Part shown: piece by piece, positions 42,674-52,126 of the stretch
Layout of the letters: every line of letters begins with the position of its first letter
Position numbering within the stretch: the first letter of the stretch is position 1
NCBI GenBank assembly: GCA_016868205.1
Contig: VGHR01000008.1
Span: 1-52,911 of the forward strand
Length of the DNA: 52,911 nucleotides
Source of the DNA: Betaproteobacteria bacterium
Lineage (GTDB): Bacteria > Pseudomonadota > Gammaproteobacteria > Burkholderiales > Burkholderiaceae_C
Reading direction: 5' to 3'
The notes under the pieces: model-generated
What the model was told of the DNA's origin: nothing
Seen by the model: only the letters and a program-made list of their open reading frames with translations
Databases searched by the model: none
Position numbers and translations under genes: made by a program

Positions 42674-45600
42674 ATGACCGACCTGTCCGCCGAATTTCAG
42701 GCCCTGGCCCATTACCGTCCCAGGCACAAGGTGCGCTTTGTCACCGCGGCCAGCCTGTTTGACGGCCATGATGCGGCCATCAACATCATGCGACGCATCC
42801 TGCAGGGCATGGGCGCCGAGGTGATCCATCTGGGCCACAACCGCTCTGTCGATGAGGTGGTGACCGCGGCCTTGCAGGAGGATGTGCAGGGCATTGCGGT
42901 GAGTTCCTATCAGGGCGGACATGTCGAGTATTTCAAGTACATGGTCGACTTGCTGCGCCAGCGTGGCGGCGAGCATATCCAGGTTTTTGGCGGTGGTGGT
43001 GGCGTCATCGTGCCCCCGGAAATTCGTGAACTGCAGGCCTACGGGGTGACCCGCATCTACAGCCCCGAGGACGGCCAGCGCATGGGCCTGCAGGGCATGA
43101 TCGGCGAGATGCTGATGCGTTGCGATCGGGACTTGAGCTCCTGGGCCCCGAGCAGCCTGTCAGCCATTGAGGGACAGACCGAGACCGCTTGGCGTTGCCT
43201 GGCGCAGTTGATCACCGCGCTGGAAAACGGGTCGACCGATGCGGCCCTGCTGTCTTGCTTGCGCGAGAAGGCAGCGACCCTGCGCACTCCGGTGCTGGGC
43301 ATCACCGGCACGGGGGGGGCGGGCAAGTCCAGTCTTACCGACGAACTCATACGCCGGCTGCGCCTGGACCAGGACGACCGGCTGCGGGTGGCGGTGGTCT
43401 CCATTGATCCCTCGCGCCGCAAGAGCGGTGGTGCATTGCTCGGCGACCGCATCCGTATGAATGCGATCAGCCCCTGGCCGGCCGCAGGACGGCTCTCCTC
43501 TGGCAGCGCCTCGCAGCCTTCTGGTGGCGACAATGGCCAGCGCGTATTCATGCGTTCATTGGCAACGCGCGATTTTGGCAGTGAGATTTCTGCGGCCTTG
43601 CCCGATGTGCTCGCAGCTTGCAAGGTGGCCGGTTTTGACCTGATCGTGGTCGAGACCTCGGGCATCGGCCAGGGCGATGCAGCCATCGTGCCGCATGTGG
43701 ATGTGCCCATGTATGTCATGACGCCGGAATTCGGTGCGGCCAGTCAGCTCGAGAAGATCGACATGCTGGATTTCGCCGAGTTTGTGGCGATCAATAAATT
43801 TGACCGCAAGGGTGCCGGTGATGCCTTGCGCGATGTGTCCAAGCAGGTGCAGCGTAATCGCGAGGCCTGGGCTACGCCAACCGACAAGATGCCGGTATTT
43901 GGCACCATGGCAGCCCGTTTCAACGACGACGGCGTGACCGCCTTGTACCAGGCGCTAAAGCCGCGCCTGATCGAGCTCGGCTTGGCTTTGGACGCGGGTC
44001 GTTTGCCCGGGGTGGGTGTGCGGCACAGCACCAATCAAACGCCCATCGTGCCGCCGGCCCGCACACGCTATTTGGCAGAGATTGCCGATACCGTCCGCGG
44101 CTACAAGGGGCGCGCCCGCGCCCAAGCTCGTTTGGCGCGGGAGGTCCAGCAATTGCGGGAAGCGGCGCGAATGTTGGCCGAGACCAAGCCCGGCAAGGCG
44201 CGCGCTTCTGAAGCAGCGCTCGGCCTGGCAAGCGAGCGCGAGCAGCAACTCGAGCCGACGGCGCGCCAGCTGCTCGTGCAGTGGCCCCAACTGCAGCGCG
44301 CCTACGCGGGCGACGAATTTGTGGTGAAGGTTCGTGACAAGGAAATCCGTACCGCGTTGACGGTCACCAGCCTCTCGGGTACCACCATCCGCAAGGTCTC
44401 GCTGCCCACCTACGAGGACCATGGCGAAATCCTCAAGTGGCTGATGCTTGACAATGTGCCGGGCAGCTTTCCGTATACCGCAGGCACCTTTGCTTTCAAG
44501 CGCGAAAATGAAGACCCGACCCGCATGTTCGCCGGCGAGGGGGATCCTTTCCGCACCAATCGCCGCTTCAAGCTGCTCTCTGAAGGCATGCCGGCCAAGC
44601 GCCTGTCGACTGCTTTCGATTCGGTCACGCTCTACGGCAACGACCCCGACCTGCGGCCTGACATCTACGGCAAGGTGGGCAACTCCGGGGTGAGCATCGC
44701 CACGCTCGACGACATGAAGGTGCTGTACGCCGGCTTTGATCTGTGCAATCCGAGCACCAGCGTGTCCATGACCATCAATGGCCCAGCCCCCTCCATTCTG
44801 GCGATGTTCATGAACACGGCCATCGATCAGAACCTGGAGAAGTTCAAGCTAGAAAACCGTCGCGAGCCCTCCGAGGCTGAGGCGGCCGGGATTCGCCAAT
44901 GGGTGCTCGCCAATGTGCGCGGTACGGTGCAGGCCGATATCCTCAAGGAAGACCAGGGTCAGAACACATGCATCTTCTCGACCGAATTTAGCCTCAAGGT
45001 GATGGGCGATATTGCGCAGTTCTTCGTGCAACACGATGTGCGCAATTTTTATTCTGTCTCGATCAGTGGATACCACATCGCCGAGGCAGGGGCCAATCCC
45101 ATCAGCCAACTGGCCTTCACCCTGAGCAACGGGTTCACCTTCGTCGAGGCTTATCTGGCCCGCGGAATGCATATCGATGACTTTGCGCCCAACCTTTCGT
45201 TTTTCTTCTCGAACGGCATGGACCCGGAGTACACCGTGATGGGCCGTGTGGCGCGGCGCATCTGGGCGGTGGCGATGAAGGAAAAATATGGCGCCAATGA
45301 GCGCAGTCAGAAGCTCAAGTACCACATCCAGACCTCAGGGCGCAGCCTGCACGCGCAGGAAATTCAATTCAACGACATCCGTACGACGCTGCAGGCGCTC
45401 ATTGCGATTTATGACAACTGCAACAGCCTGCACACCAACGCCTTTGACGAGGCGATCACCACTCCCACGGAGGACTCGGTGCGCCGGGCTATGGCCATTC
45501 AATTGATCATCAACCGCGAATGGGGTTTGGCCAAGAATGAAAATCCGAGCCAGGGTGCTTTCATCATCGAGGAATTGACCGAGCTGGTCGAGGAGGCGGT

Positions 45601-46018
45601 GTTGGCTGAGTTTGAGAAGATTGCCGAGCGCGGCGGGGTGCTCGGTGCGATGGAGACGGGCTACCAGCGCGGCAAGATCCAGGATGAATCCATGCGTTAC
45701 GAAATGCTCAAGCACACCGGTGAATTGCCCATCATCGGAGTCAATACTTTCCGCAACCCCAACGGAGACCCGATTCCCCAAGCGCTGGAGTTGGCCCGCT
45801 CTACCGAAGAAGAAAAAAACAACCAGCTCAAGCGCCTCGAACAATTTCATGCGCGCTATGCGGACCAGGCTCCTGCGATGCTCGGTAGACTCAAGCGGGC
45901 GGTGATCGAAAACGCCAATGTGTTTGAGGTGCTGATGGACGCGGTGCGGGTGTGCTCGCTGGGCCAGATAACGGCGGCCTTGTTTGAGGTGGGTGGCCAG
46001 TACCGGCGCAATATGTAA
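42674..46018 (+). CDS. icmF: Fused isobutyryl-CoA mutase IcmF (B12-dependent, with GTPase chaperone)
   Basis: The 1114-residue fusion has, in order, a B12-binding domain (residues 20-160, with D30-G-H32 for the lower axial ligand), a MeaI-type G-protein chaperone (P-loop GTGGAGKSS near 212), a linker, and the mutase TIM barrel (about 560-1114). The substrate-selecting residues are those of IcmF rather than methylmalonyl-CoA mutase: Phe606 in AGTFAFKR and Gln763 in GQNTCIF, where methylmalonyl enzymes have Tyr and Arg. His801 in [11 protein letters not shown] is the usual catalytic His. It interconverts isobutyryl- and n-butyryl-CoA and possibly related acyl-CoAs. GGAGAT precedes ATG 42674. 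Convergent terminator sequence follows. Confidence 0.95.
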   Translation: MTDLSAEFQALAHYRPRHKVRFVTAASLFDGHDAAINIMRRILQGMGAEVIHLGHNRSVDEVVTAALQEDVQGIAVSSYQGGHVEYFKYMVDLLRQRGGEHIQVFGGGGGVIVPPEIRELQAYGVTRIYSPEDGQRMGLQGMIGEMLMRCDRDLSSWAPSSLSAIEGQTETAWRCLAQLITALENGSTDAALLSCLREKAATLRTPVLGITGTGGAGKSSLTDELIRRLRLDQDDRLRVAVVSIDPSRRKSGGALLGDRIRMNAISPWPAAGRLSSGSASQPSGGDNGQRVFMRSLATRDFGSEISAALPDVLAACKVAGFDLIVVETSGIGQGDAAIVPHVDVPMYVMTPEFGAASQLEKIDMLDFAEFVAINKFDRKGAGDALRDVSKQVQRNREAWATPTDKMPVFGTMAARFNDDGVTALYQALKPRLIELGLALDAGRLPGVGVRHSTNQTPIVPPARTRYLAEIADTVRGYKGRARAQARLAREVQQLREAARMLAETKPGKARASEAALGLASEREQQLEPTARQLLVQWPQLQRAYAGDEFVVKVRDKEIRTALTVTSLSGTTIRKVSLPTYEDHGEILKWLMLDNVPGSFPYTAGTFAFKRENEDPTRMFAGEGDPFRTNRRFKLLSEGMPAKRLSTAFDSVTLYGNDPDLRPDIYGKVGNSGVSIATLDDMKVLYAGFDLCNPSTSVSMTINGPAPSILAMFMNTAIDQNLEKFKLENRREPSEAEAAGIRQWVLANVRGTVQADILKEDQGQNTCIFSTEFSLKVMGDIAQFFVQHDVRNFYSVSISGYHIAEAGANPISQLAFTLSNGFTFVEAYLARGMHIDDFAPNLSFFFSNGMDPEYTVMGRVARRIWAVAMKEKYGANERSQKLKYHIQTSGRSLHAQEIQFNDIRTTLQALIAIYDNCNSLHTNAFDEAITTPTEDSVRRAMAIQLIINREWGLAKNENPSQGAFIIEELTELVEEAVLAEFEKIAERGGVLGAMETGYQRGKIQDESMRYEMLKHTGELPIIGVNTFRNPNGDPIPQALELARSTEEEKNNQLKRLEQFHARYADQAPAMLGRLKRAVIENANVFEVLMDAVRVCSLGQITAALFEVGGQYRRNM

Positions 46019-46032
46019 GCGCCGGGCCAGAC

Positions 46033-46059
46033 AAAAGCGACCGCCAGGGTCGCTTTTTT
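46033..46059. terminator. Bidirectional intrinsic terminator
   Basis: AAAAGCGACC (46033-46042) pairs with GGTCGCTTTT (46048-46057) around a five-base loop, with a T-run to 46059 on the plus strand and A-run on the other side. It lies between icmF and the leftward small basic gene and can serve both. Confidence 0.85.
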
Positions 46060-46090
46060 GAGCCGGCTTCAAGCCAGTCGAGGGAGGGAT

Positions 46091-46255
46091 TTAGCCGCCC
46101 TTGTGCGGACGCTTGCCCGGGTTTTTCTTGCTGCGGCTCCAGGTGCCGCGCTCTTGGCTGCTTTTCTGGCCGCGATGGTTGGTGCGGGTCATGCCGGGGG
46201 CGAGGGCGGGTTTGGGCGCGCAGCGGTCGGCTTCGACGCGAATTTTCTTGGCCAT
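46091..46255 (-). CDS. Small basic protein of unknown function, 54 residues
   Basis: The predicted 54-residue protein (MAKKIRVEADRCAPKPALAP start) is very basic, with about 16 Lys/Arg and several Ser/Gly in a tail that looks disordered and nucleic-acid-binding. A GGAG ribosome site lies eight bases before ATG 46255, and a terminator follows 30 bases after the stop. These features support a real gene, although I do not recognise the family. An RNA- or ribosome-associated role is only suggested by the charge pattern. Confidence 0.6.
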   Translation of the reverse strand: MAKKIRVEADRCAPKPALAPGMTRTNHRGQKSSQERGTWSRSKKNPGKRPHKGG

Positions 46256-46368
46256 GGTGAACTCCGTAGACGTGGCAAAAAACTGGGATTTTCGAAGCAA
46301 GGATTCTAGAGGGGGCCGGCCGGACCCGCCCCGGGACTGGATCACAGGCTCTTGGTAGGATGCGGACC

Positions 46369-46632
46369 ATGAACGAATCCACTGATCTGCGCGCTGATTT
46401 CGAGCGCGCCCGTCACGCCACCCAAGAGCTGACCGAGCGTCCCGACAACGCAACATTGCTGCGTTTGTATGCCCTTTACAAGCAGGGCAGTCTCGGTGAC
46501 AACGACCAGCCGCGCCCCGGATTTTCCGACCCGGTGGCGCGGGCCAAGTGGGAGGCCTGGAACGGCTTGAAGGGCCTGTCTGCCGAGCAGGCGATGACCC
46601 AATACATCGCATTGGTCGAGAGCCTGACCTGA
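46369..46632 (+). CDS. Acyl-CoA-binding protein
   Basis: The 87-residue protein is a four-helix ACBP. The family signature YALYKQGSLGDNDQPRPGF (residues 36-54) and RAKWEAWNGLKGLSAEQAMTQYI hold the residues that clasp CoA and the acyl chain. It buffers or ferries acyl-CoA, fitting its position between icmF and the CoA-transferase. ATG 46369 has AGGA upstream; ATG 46360 would add three residues. It is transcribed convergently with the next gene. Confidence 0.95.
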   Translation: MNESTDLRADFERARHATQELTERPDNATLLRLYALYKQGSLGDNDQPRPGFSDPVARAKWEAWNGLKGLSAEQAMTQYIALVESLT

Positions 46633-46639
46633 GCCTGGC

Positions 46640-47851
46640 TTAGGCGACGATGCCGCGCTCGCGCAGCGCCGCGATCTGCTGTGGGGTCAAACCGATCTCG
46701 GCCAGCACGGCATCGCTGTCCTGACCCAGCCGCGGCGCGTTGCGGCGGTGGCCGCCCGGGGTGAGCGAGAGCTTGGGCACAAAGCCTGGAAGGCTCAGGT
46801 CACTGCCATCGTCCAGGCGTACGCTCTGCAGCATGCCGCGGGCCGCGTAGTGTGGATCGGCGGCGATATCGGCCACGGTGTAGATCTTGCCCGAGGGTAC
46901 CTGGGCTTGTTCCAGGGCGGCCAGGGCCTCGTCGACGCTGCGCCCGGCGGTCCAGGCGCCAATGGCCGCGTCGAGTTCGTCCACCCGCTTGACCCGGCCC
47001 GTGTTGCTGGCCAGGTCCGGGTCCTGTGCCAGATCGGGCCGGCCTATGCATTGCATCAGGCGCTTGAAGATACTGTCACCGTTGCCTGCAACCAGCGCGT
47101 AGCCGCCGTCGGCGCAGCGGTAGGCGTTGGTGGGCGCGATGCCGGGCAGTGCGCTGCCGGCCGGGCCGCGCACTGCGCCGAAGGCGCTGTATTCGGGCAG
47201 CAGGCTTTCCATGCAATTGAAGACCGCCTCGTACAGGCCTACATCAATCACCTGCCCCTGGCCGCTGCGCTGACGATGGTGCAGGGCCATCAGGATACCG
47301 ATGACGCCGTGCAGGGAGGCCAGGGTGTCACCGATGCTCGCACCGACGCGTACCGGTACCCGACCGGGTTCGCCGGTGAGGTGGCGCAGACCGCCCATGG
47401 CTTCAGCCACCACGCCAAAGCCCGGCCGATCGCGGTAGGGCCCGGTCTGGCCGTAGCCACTGATGCGCAGCATGATCAGGCGCGGGTTGGTCTGCATCAG
47501 TGCATCGGGGCCCAAGCCCCAGCCTTCCATGGCCCCCGGCCTGAAATTTTCGATCAGTACATCGGCCTCGCTGGCCAATTGCCGCACGATGTCTTGTGCC
47601 TCTGGCGCTTTGAGGTCCAGCGCCAGCGATCGCTTGTTGCGCGACTGCACTTGCCACCAGACCGAAGTGCCCTCCTTGATCAGCCGCCATTGCCGCAGCG
47701 GATCACCCGTGCCCGGCGGTTCGATCTTGATGACTTCGGCGCCGAAGTCCGACAAGGTTTTGGCCGCAAACGGTCCGGCGATCAGTTGCCCCAGTTCGAT
47801 CACCTTGAGCCCAGCCAAGGGGCCAACAGACTCAGGGCTGGAGGCGTTCAT
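46640..47851 (-). CDS. CaiB/BaiF family CoA-transferase
   Basis: The 403-residue class III CoA-transferase begins with GLKVIELGQLIAGPFAAKTLSDFGAEVIKIEPPGTGDPLRQW and continues with the second motif near residue 165 (GASIGDTLASLHGVIGILMAL) containing the conserved Asp expected to form the acyl-enzyme anhydride. It moves CoA between carboxylates; the substrate is not predictable, though formyl-CoA-, succinyl- or branched acyl-CoA-type donors are common. It is the last gene of a leftward series and its ATG overlaps the stop of the PHA-system gene. Confidence 0.93.
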   Translation of the reverse strand: MNASSPESVGPLAGLKVIELGQLIAGPFAAKTLSDFGAEVIKIEPPGTGDPLRQWRLIKEGTSVWWQVQSRNKRSLALDLKAPEAQDIVRQLASEADVLIENFRPGAMEGWGLGPDALMQTNPRLIMLRISGYGQTGPYRDRPGFGVVAEAMGGLRHLTGEPGRVPVRVGASIGDTLASLHGVIGILMALHHRQRSGQGQVIDVGLYEAVFNCMESLLPEYSAFGAVRGPAGSALPGIAPTNAYRCADGGYALVAGNGDSIFKRLMQCIGRPDLAQDPDLASNTGRVKRVDELDAAIGAWTAGRSVDEALAALEQAQVPSGKIYTVADIAADPHYAARGMLQSVRLDDGSDLSLPGFVPKLSLTPGGHRRNAPRLGQDSDAVLAEIGLTPQQIAALRERGIVA

Positions 47852-48162
47852 GGTGTGGCATCGCCCCGAGGGTGACTGTTAATCAGCGCATCAAGGTTTT
47901 TACGAATCTCGCTTTCAATTCGGTCCTTGAAGGCGCTCATCAGGAAGCCCAGTTGGGCTTGCATGCGAAATTGCTGTCCATCCACCCAGAGCGTTCCCGT
48001 CAGGCCCGATCGCGCAAAGCGCACCTCATCGCCCTCTTCGCCGCGGATCACCTGGCAGTCCAGGCCGAATTGCTCGCGCGCTTGGTTGACCCATTGTGCA
48101 GCGGCGTGCCGGGCCTGCTCCAGACCCAGGGGGTGCTTTTTTTCAATCAGAATCTGCGCCAT
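47848..48162 (-). CDS. Polyhydroxyalkanoic acid system family protein (PHA_gran_rgn)
   Basis: The 104-residue protein starts MAQILIEKKHPLGLEQARHAA and has the FARSGLTGTLWVDGQQFRMQAQLGFLMSAFKDRIESEI core typical of PHA_gran_rgn. Members are small alpha/beta proteins encoded near PHA metabolism genes, with unknown molecular activity. It overlaps the CoA-transferase start by four bases and lies 29 bases after the aminopeptidase stop. Confidence 0.85.
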   Translation of the reverse strand: MAQILIEKKHPLGLEQARHAAAQWVNQAREQFGLDCQVIRGEEGDEVRFARSGLTGTLWVDGQQFRMQAQLGFLMSAFKDRIESEIRKNLDALINSHPRGDATP

Positions 48163-48191
48163 ACGAGGGAGAAAAGGGGGGAGCGGAACCC

Positions 48192-49277
48192 TTATTTTGC
48201 CGCAGGGAGGTCTTGACGATCGGTGGCCGGCATCAGCGTGCGCAGTCGGTCCGTGCGTTCGCCTCGGGGCAAGCGGGCAAGCTGGCGCACCTGGGTCAAG
48301 AAGGCGGGCCAGTTCCCCGATCGGTGAAACAGTGCTTCGAAAGCAGGCACCAGATCCTCGTAGTCGGCCATGGCGGCCAGAAACGCGTTGTTCATGCGCT
48401 CGGCCCAGCGATCGTAGCCGGGAAAACCGCCCCAGCTCTCGCGCAGCAACGCGTAGCGCCGCGCAAACTCAGCCAGGGCAACCTGCTTGCCCCGTTGGGC
48501 TTGGTGTGTATCCTGGGCTTGGGCGCTGGCAGTCAGGTAGATCGCCTGGAGCTGGTGCCGCAGTTCCAGGGTCAGTGCCCGCCACTGGCGGCGGCGGCTC
48601 TCGAATTGTTCGTAGTGCCCGCGGGTCTGCGCATCGGCCTGACTCAGCCACTGGACCACGCCCAGGCGTTCGACGGCAGTGGCGAAGGATTCGTTGAAGG
48701 CGGTGTCGTCGCTGACATAGACCACCTGGTGGGCCAGCTCGTGGAAGATCAACCTTGCCATCTCGCCCTCTCCATGGGTCAGAAAGGTGTTGAGCAAGGG
48801 GTCGCCTCCAGCCCAGTTGAGTAGCCCCAGGGTTGAGTAGGCGGGCACCGGCAGCACCACGGTCTCCAGTCCGGCGGCTGCCAGCCGCCGAGCCTCCTGC
48901 TCGGCCCCTTCACGGCGGAAGTAGCCCCGGTAGTTGACACACCCGGCCACCAGGAAGCACCAGGATTGGGGCTGCAGCGACCAGGGCGGTGCGGCCACCA
49001 CCGTCCAGACGGCGGCCCCGCGGCCCAAGTCGGTATAGCTGCGGTAGCTGGCGTTATCGGGCAGATGGAGTTGTTCGGAGGCAAAGTGGCGCACCCGTTG
49101 GGCCATTTGCAGTTGAGTTCTCAGCGGGGCGGGGGTTGTGGGATCGCCGAGCCACTGGTCGATGGGACGGGCCGCCTGCATCAGGCTCAGGTGCCCCTGC
49201 GCGGCTTGCCAGTAATACCCCAGGGTGCTGCATCCGCTGAGCAGCGCGGTGAGCAACAACAGCAGCAGCGGCCTCAT
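48192..49277 (-). CDS. Lipoprotein zinc aminopeptidase (Aminopep family)
   Basis: The 361-residue protein has a lipobox signal (LLTALLSGC, Cys at residue 16), so it is membrane-anchored and exported. The zinc motif HELAH lies near residue 188 (RLIFHELAHQVVYVSDDTAFNESFATAVE) with a downstream Glu as third ligand. It belongs to the family of predicted aminopeptidases PF10023, whose substrates are poorly known. Its ATG overlaps the stop of the molybdoenzyme gene (ATGA). Confidence 0.9.
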   Translation of the reverse strand: MRPLLLLLLTALLSGCSTLGYYWQAAQGHLSLMQAARPIDQWLGDPTTPAPLRTQLQMAQRVRHFASEQLHLPDNASYRSYTDLGRGAAVWTVVAAPPWSLQPQSWCFLVAGCVNYRGYFRREGAEQEARRLAAAGLETVVLPVPAYSTLGLLNWAGGDPLLNTFLTHGEGEMARLIFHELAHQVVYVSDDTAFNESFATAVERLGVVQWLSQADAQTRGHYEQFESRRRQWRALTLELRHQLQAIYLTASAQAQDTHQAQRGKQVALAEFARRYALLRESWGGFPGYDRWAERMNNAFLAAMADYEDLVPAFEALFHRSGNWPAFLTQVRQLARLPRGERTDRLRTLMPATDRQDLPAAK

Positions 49278-51316
49278 GCGCGCGCTGCCTCCACTTCCAC
49301 CAGACAGTCATAGAAGGTGGGCGCACGGCCCAGGTCGGTCAATCGCTGGCTGGTCAGCTCGTTGACATTGGTGCCGCGCAGCCCCATCTTGCGCCACCAG
49401 AGACCCAGCCCCACCACCAAACCGGGCCGGGCACGGTCGCTGATGCGGGCCTGGCAGTGGTAGCTGCCTCGGTCATTGAAGACGCGCACGGTGTCGCCGT
49501 CGTGCAGACCCCGTTTTGCCGCGTCGGTGGCGTGGATTTCCAGCACGGGCTCGACCTCGACATCGCGCAGACTCTTGACATTGACGAAGGTCGAGTTCAG
49601 AAAGTTGCGCGCCGGCGGTGAAATCATGGCCAGGGGGTAGTGCACCGAGCTGCCTGCAGCTTCGTAATTGGGCAGGTGGTTGGGCAGGCCGTCGAGCCCG
49701 CGGTCGGCCAGGGCCTGACTGAAAAACTCGCAGCGCCCGCTGCGGGTAGGAAACCCGCCCTCGGCAAAGGGGGCATCGGGCAGGTTCAGGCTGGCAAATC
49801 CGCGCTCGAGCAATTGCTCGAAATCCACCCGTGGCCCAAAGGCGCTGCGGCACAGGCTCAGGTCGTCCTCGGTGAAGCACGGTTTCCGGTAGCCCAGGTG
49901 CCAGGCCAGCCGGCGAAAAATCTCGGCATTGCTGCGTGCCTGTCCCAAGGGAGAAATCGCCGGCCGGTTGAGCAGCACATCGGTGTGGCCGTAACTCAAG
50001 TGCACATCCCAGTGCTCGAGCTGGGTGGTGGCCGGCAGTACATAGTCAGCATGATCGGCAGTGTCGGTGAGGAAATGTTCGAGCACCACGCAGAACAGAT
50101 CCTCACGCCGAAAGCCCTGGGCCACTTGCGAGGAGTCGGGCGCCACTGCCACCGGGTTGCTGTTGTAGACCACCAGCGCCTCGATGCGTGGCCCGAAGTG
50201 TTCATCGCCTGGATGCAGCAGGTCCTGGCCGATGGTGCTCATATTGATCAGGCGACTCTTGCCTTCGCGCAGCTCGGGCCTTTGCAGCGCGGCTTGCTGC
50301 ACCGGGAAGTGGCCCGAGCTGGACATCAACAGGCCGCCGGCGCGGTGTCGCCAGGCGCCGGTGAGGGCCGGTAAGCAGGCGATCGCCCGGGTGGCGTTGC
50401 CGCCGCCGCGCACCCGCTGCATGCCGTAGTTCAGGCGTATGGCCGCTGGCGTCAGGGTGCCATAGTCGCGTGCAAGTCGCCGAATCTGCTCGATGGGCAG
50501 TGCGCAGACTTGTGCTGCACGCTCTGGGGGCCATTGCAGCGCGCGTTCGCGCAGGCTCGGCCAGCCTTCGGTGTGGCGCGCGATGTAGTCGTGGTCCAGC
50601 CAGTCGTGCACGATCAGCTCGTGCATCAGGGCCAGCGCCAGCGCGGCATCGGTACCCGGCATCAGGGCCAGATGTTCATGGCATTTGTCGGCGGTTTCGC
50701 TGCGCCGCGGATCGATGCACACCAACCGCGCTCCGCTGCGTTTGGCTTGCTGGGCCAGACGCCAGAAATGCAAGTTGCTGCCTATGGAGTTACTGCCCCA
50801 GATCAGGATGAGTTGGCTTTCAGCGAAATGCTCGACCTTCATGCCGACCTTGCCGCCCAGGGTATGCAGCAATCCTTCGGCACCCGCTGAGGAGCAGATG
50901 GTGCGATCGAGTTCGGAGGCGCCGAGCTGGTTGAACAAACGCGCCGCCATGGATTCACCCTGCACCAGGCCCATGGTGCCGGCATAGCTGTAGGGCAGGA
51001 TAGCCTGAGGATCGCGAGTCGCGATGGTTTTCAGCCGTGCAGCGATGTCGCCCAGTGCCTGATCCCAGCTCACCGGCTCGAACTGCCCACTTCCCTTAGG
51101 TCCGCAGCGCTTGAGCGGCTGCAAAATCCGGTCGGGGTGGTAGGTGCGTTCGGTATAACGCGAGACCTTGGTGCACAGCACGCCGGCGGTGTGGGCATGC
51201 TGGGGATTGCCCTGCACCTGCACGGCCTGTCCCTCTTTCACGGTGGTCAGCAAGGCGCAGGTGTCGGGGCAGTCGTGAGGGCAGGTGCCCCGGACAAGAA
51301 TAGCTTCGGCGGGCAT
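49274..51316 (-). CDS. Molybdopterin oxidoreductase with N-terminal [4Fe-4S] site
   Basis: The 680-residue protein is a DMSO-reductase-family molybdoenzyme. It begins with the Cys motif CPHDCPDTC followed by GVLCTKV, the [4Fe-4S] site, then MGD-binding regions (near RLVCIDPRRSETADKCHEHLALMPGTDAALALAL) and a C-terminal dinucleotide-binding domain starting near 560. No twin-arginine signal is seen, so it is cytoplasmic, resembling formate-dehydrogenase-H/assimilatory-type oxidoreductases. The substrate and electron partner are unknown. It is preceded 42 bases upstream by a TetR gene in the same direction and overlaps the aminopeptidase gene downstream. Confidence 0.92.
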   Translation of the reverse strand: MPAEAILVRGTCPHDCPDTCALLTTVKEGQAVQVQGNPQHAHTAGVLCTKVSRYTERTYHPDRILQPLKRCGPKGSGQFEPVSWDQALGDIAARLKTIATRDPQAILPYSYAGTMGLVQGESMAARLFNQLGASELDRTICSSAGAEGLLHTLGGKVGMKVEHFAESQLILIWGSNSIGSNLHFWRLAQQAKRSGARLVCIDPRRSETADKCHEHLALMPGTDAALALALMHELIVHDWLDHDYIARHTEGWPSLRERALQWPPERAAQVCALPIEQIRRLARDYGTLTPAAIRLNYGMQRVRGGGNATRAIACLPALTGAWRHRAGGLLMSSSGHFPVQQAALQRPELREGKSRLINMSTIGQDLLHPGDEHFGPRIEALVVYNSNPVAVAPDSSQVAQGFRREDLFCVVLEHFLTDTADHADYVLPATTQLEHWDVHLSYGHTDVLLNRPAISPLGQARSNAEIFRRLAWHLGYRKPCFTEDDLSLCRSAFGPRVDFEQLLERGFASLNLPDAPFAEGGFPTRSGRCEFFSQALADRGLDGLPNHLPNYEAAGSSVHYPLAMISPPARNFLNSTFVNVKSLRDVEVEPVLEIHATDAAKRGLHDGDTVRVFNDRGSYHCQARISDRARPGLVVGLGLWWRKMGLRGTNVNELTSQRLTDLGRAPTFYDCLVEVEAARA

Positions 51317-51358
51317 AGGCTCTCAGATTTGAAGAAGGGTTCTCGCGGCGCAGCCGGC

Positions 51359-52024
51359 TCAGCCTGCGGACTTGGCCGGCCGGTAGGCCGCAGCCAGCTG
51401 CTGCAGATGAGCCCGTTGCGCCGGCTGCATGTAGGGGGCTAACAGACCCAGTACATGAGTGGCGCCGCGCAGCAGCGCCGCCTGAGCGTGTTCCGGTTCC
51501 AGGGCGCGCCTGGGGTCGCAGACATACTCGAAGCTGAGCCAGTAAGTCAGCAGCACCGTCATTCGGGTGGCTGCGGGCGTGACCTCGAGCCGGTCCATTT
51601 GCAGCAAGTCGCGTCGCAGGGCATCGAGCAGGTTTTGCAAGGCGCCAATCAGGCGCTGGATCAGGTTTTGCAGTTGCGATTCGAGCTCACGATTGCGGCT
51701 GAGCAGATCGTTGAGGTTGCGGTAAATAAAGCGATAGTGCCAGAGGCCCTCGAACAGCGCGTGCATGAAGAACCAGGCGTCCTCGACATCGTGGACTTCG
51801 CTGCTGGCGCTCAGCAGCGGCTCAAGGCCCAGGCGGTGGCGTTGGAGCAGGGCGTTGACCAATTCGTCTTTGGCCGGGTAGTGGTAATAGAGATTGCCAG
51901 GGCTGATGCGCAGTTCGGCCGATATGGCGGTGGTGGAGACATGAGGCTCACCGAAGCGATTGAACATCTCCAGCGCAGTTTCCAAAATGCGCTCTGCGGT
52001 GCGACGGGGCGCTTTCCTGCTCAT
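51359..52024 (-). CDS. TetR/AcrR-family transcriptional regulator
   Basis: The 221-residue regulator has an N-terminal HTH (residues 8-58, ILETALEMFNRFGEPHVSTTAISAELRISPGNLYYHYPAKDEL) and a helical ligand domain with FEGLWHYRFIYRNLNDLLSRNRELE. That C-terminal pattern occurs in TetR regulators found near lipid or PHA genes. It heads a leftward series ending in the CoA-transferase and may autoregulate through a symmetric site just before its start. The inducing ligand could be an acyl-CoA, by inference only. Confidence 0.9.
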   Translation of the reverse strand: MSRKAPRRTAERILETALEMFNRFGEPHVSTTAISAELRISPGNLYYHYPAKDELVNALLQRHRLGLEPLLSASSEVHDVEDAWFFMHALFEGLWHYRFIYRNLNDLLSRNRELESQLQNLIQRLIGALQNLLDALRRDLLQMDRLEVTPAATRMTVLLTYWLSFEYVCDPRRALEPEHAQAALLRGATHVLGLLAPYMQPAQRAHLQQLAAAYRPAKSAG

Positions 52025-52045
52025 GGGGGGCGATTTGCAGTCGGT

Positions 52046-52065
52046 TGGGTGAGCACTCTAACCCA
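52046..52065. promoter_or_regulatory. Candidate TetR autoregulatory site TGGGT-N10-ACCCA
   Basis: The perfect 5-base inverted repeat has a 10-base spacer containing GAGCACTC. It sits 22 bases upstream of the TetR start, in the phasin-TetR gap. Position and size suit a TetR operator. The motif is inferred from symmetry alone. Confidence 0.4.
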
Positions 52066-52126
52066 GCCGCTGCGCCGTGGGAAGCCGATGCCCTGCCTTT
52101 GCGCCTCGGCTTACCTGCCCTGCAGC

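Noticed and set aside
42674..46018. IcmF considered as methylmalonyl-CoA mutase with a fused chaperone
   Set aside because: The substrate-pocket residues are Phe and Gln rather than Tyr and Arg, and the domain order is that of IcmF.
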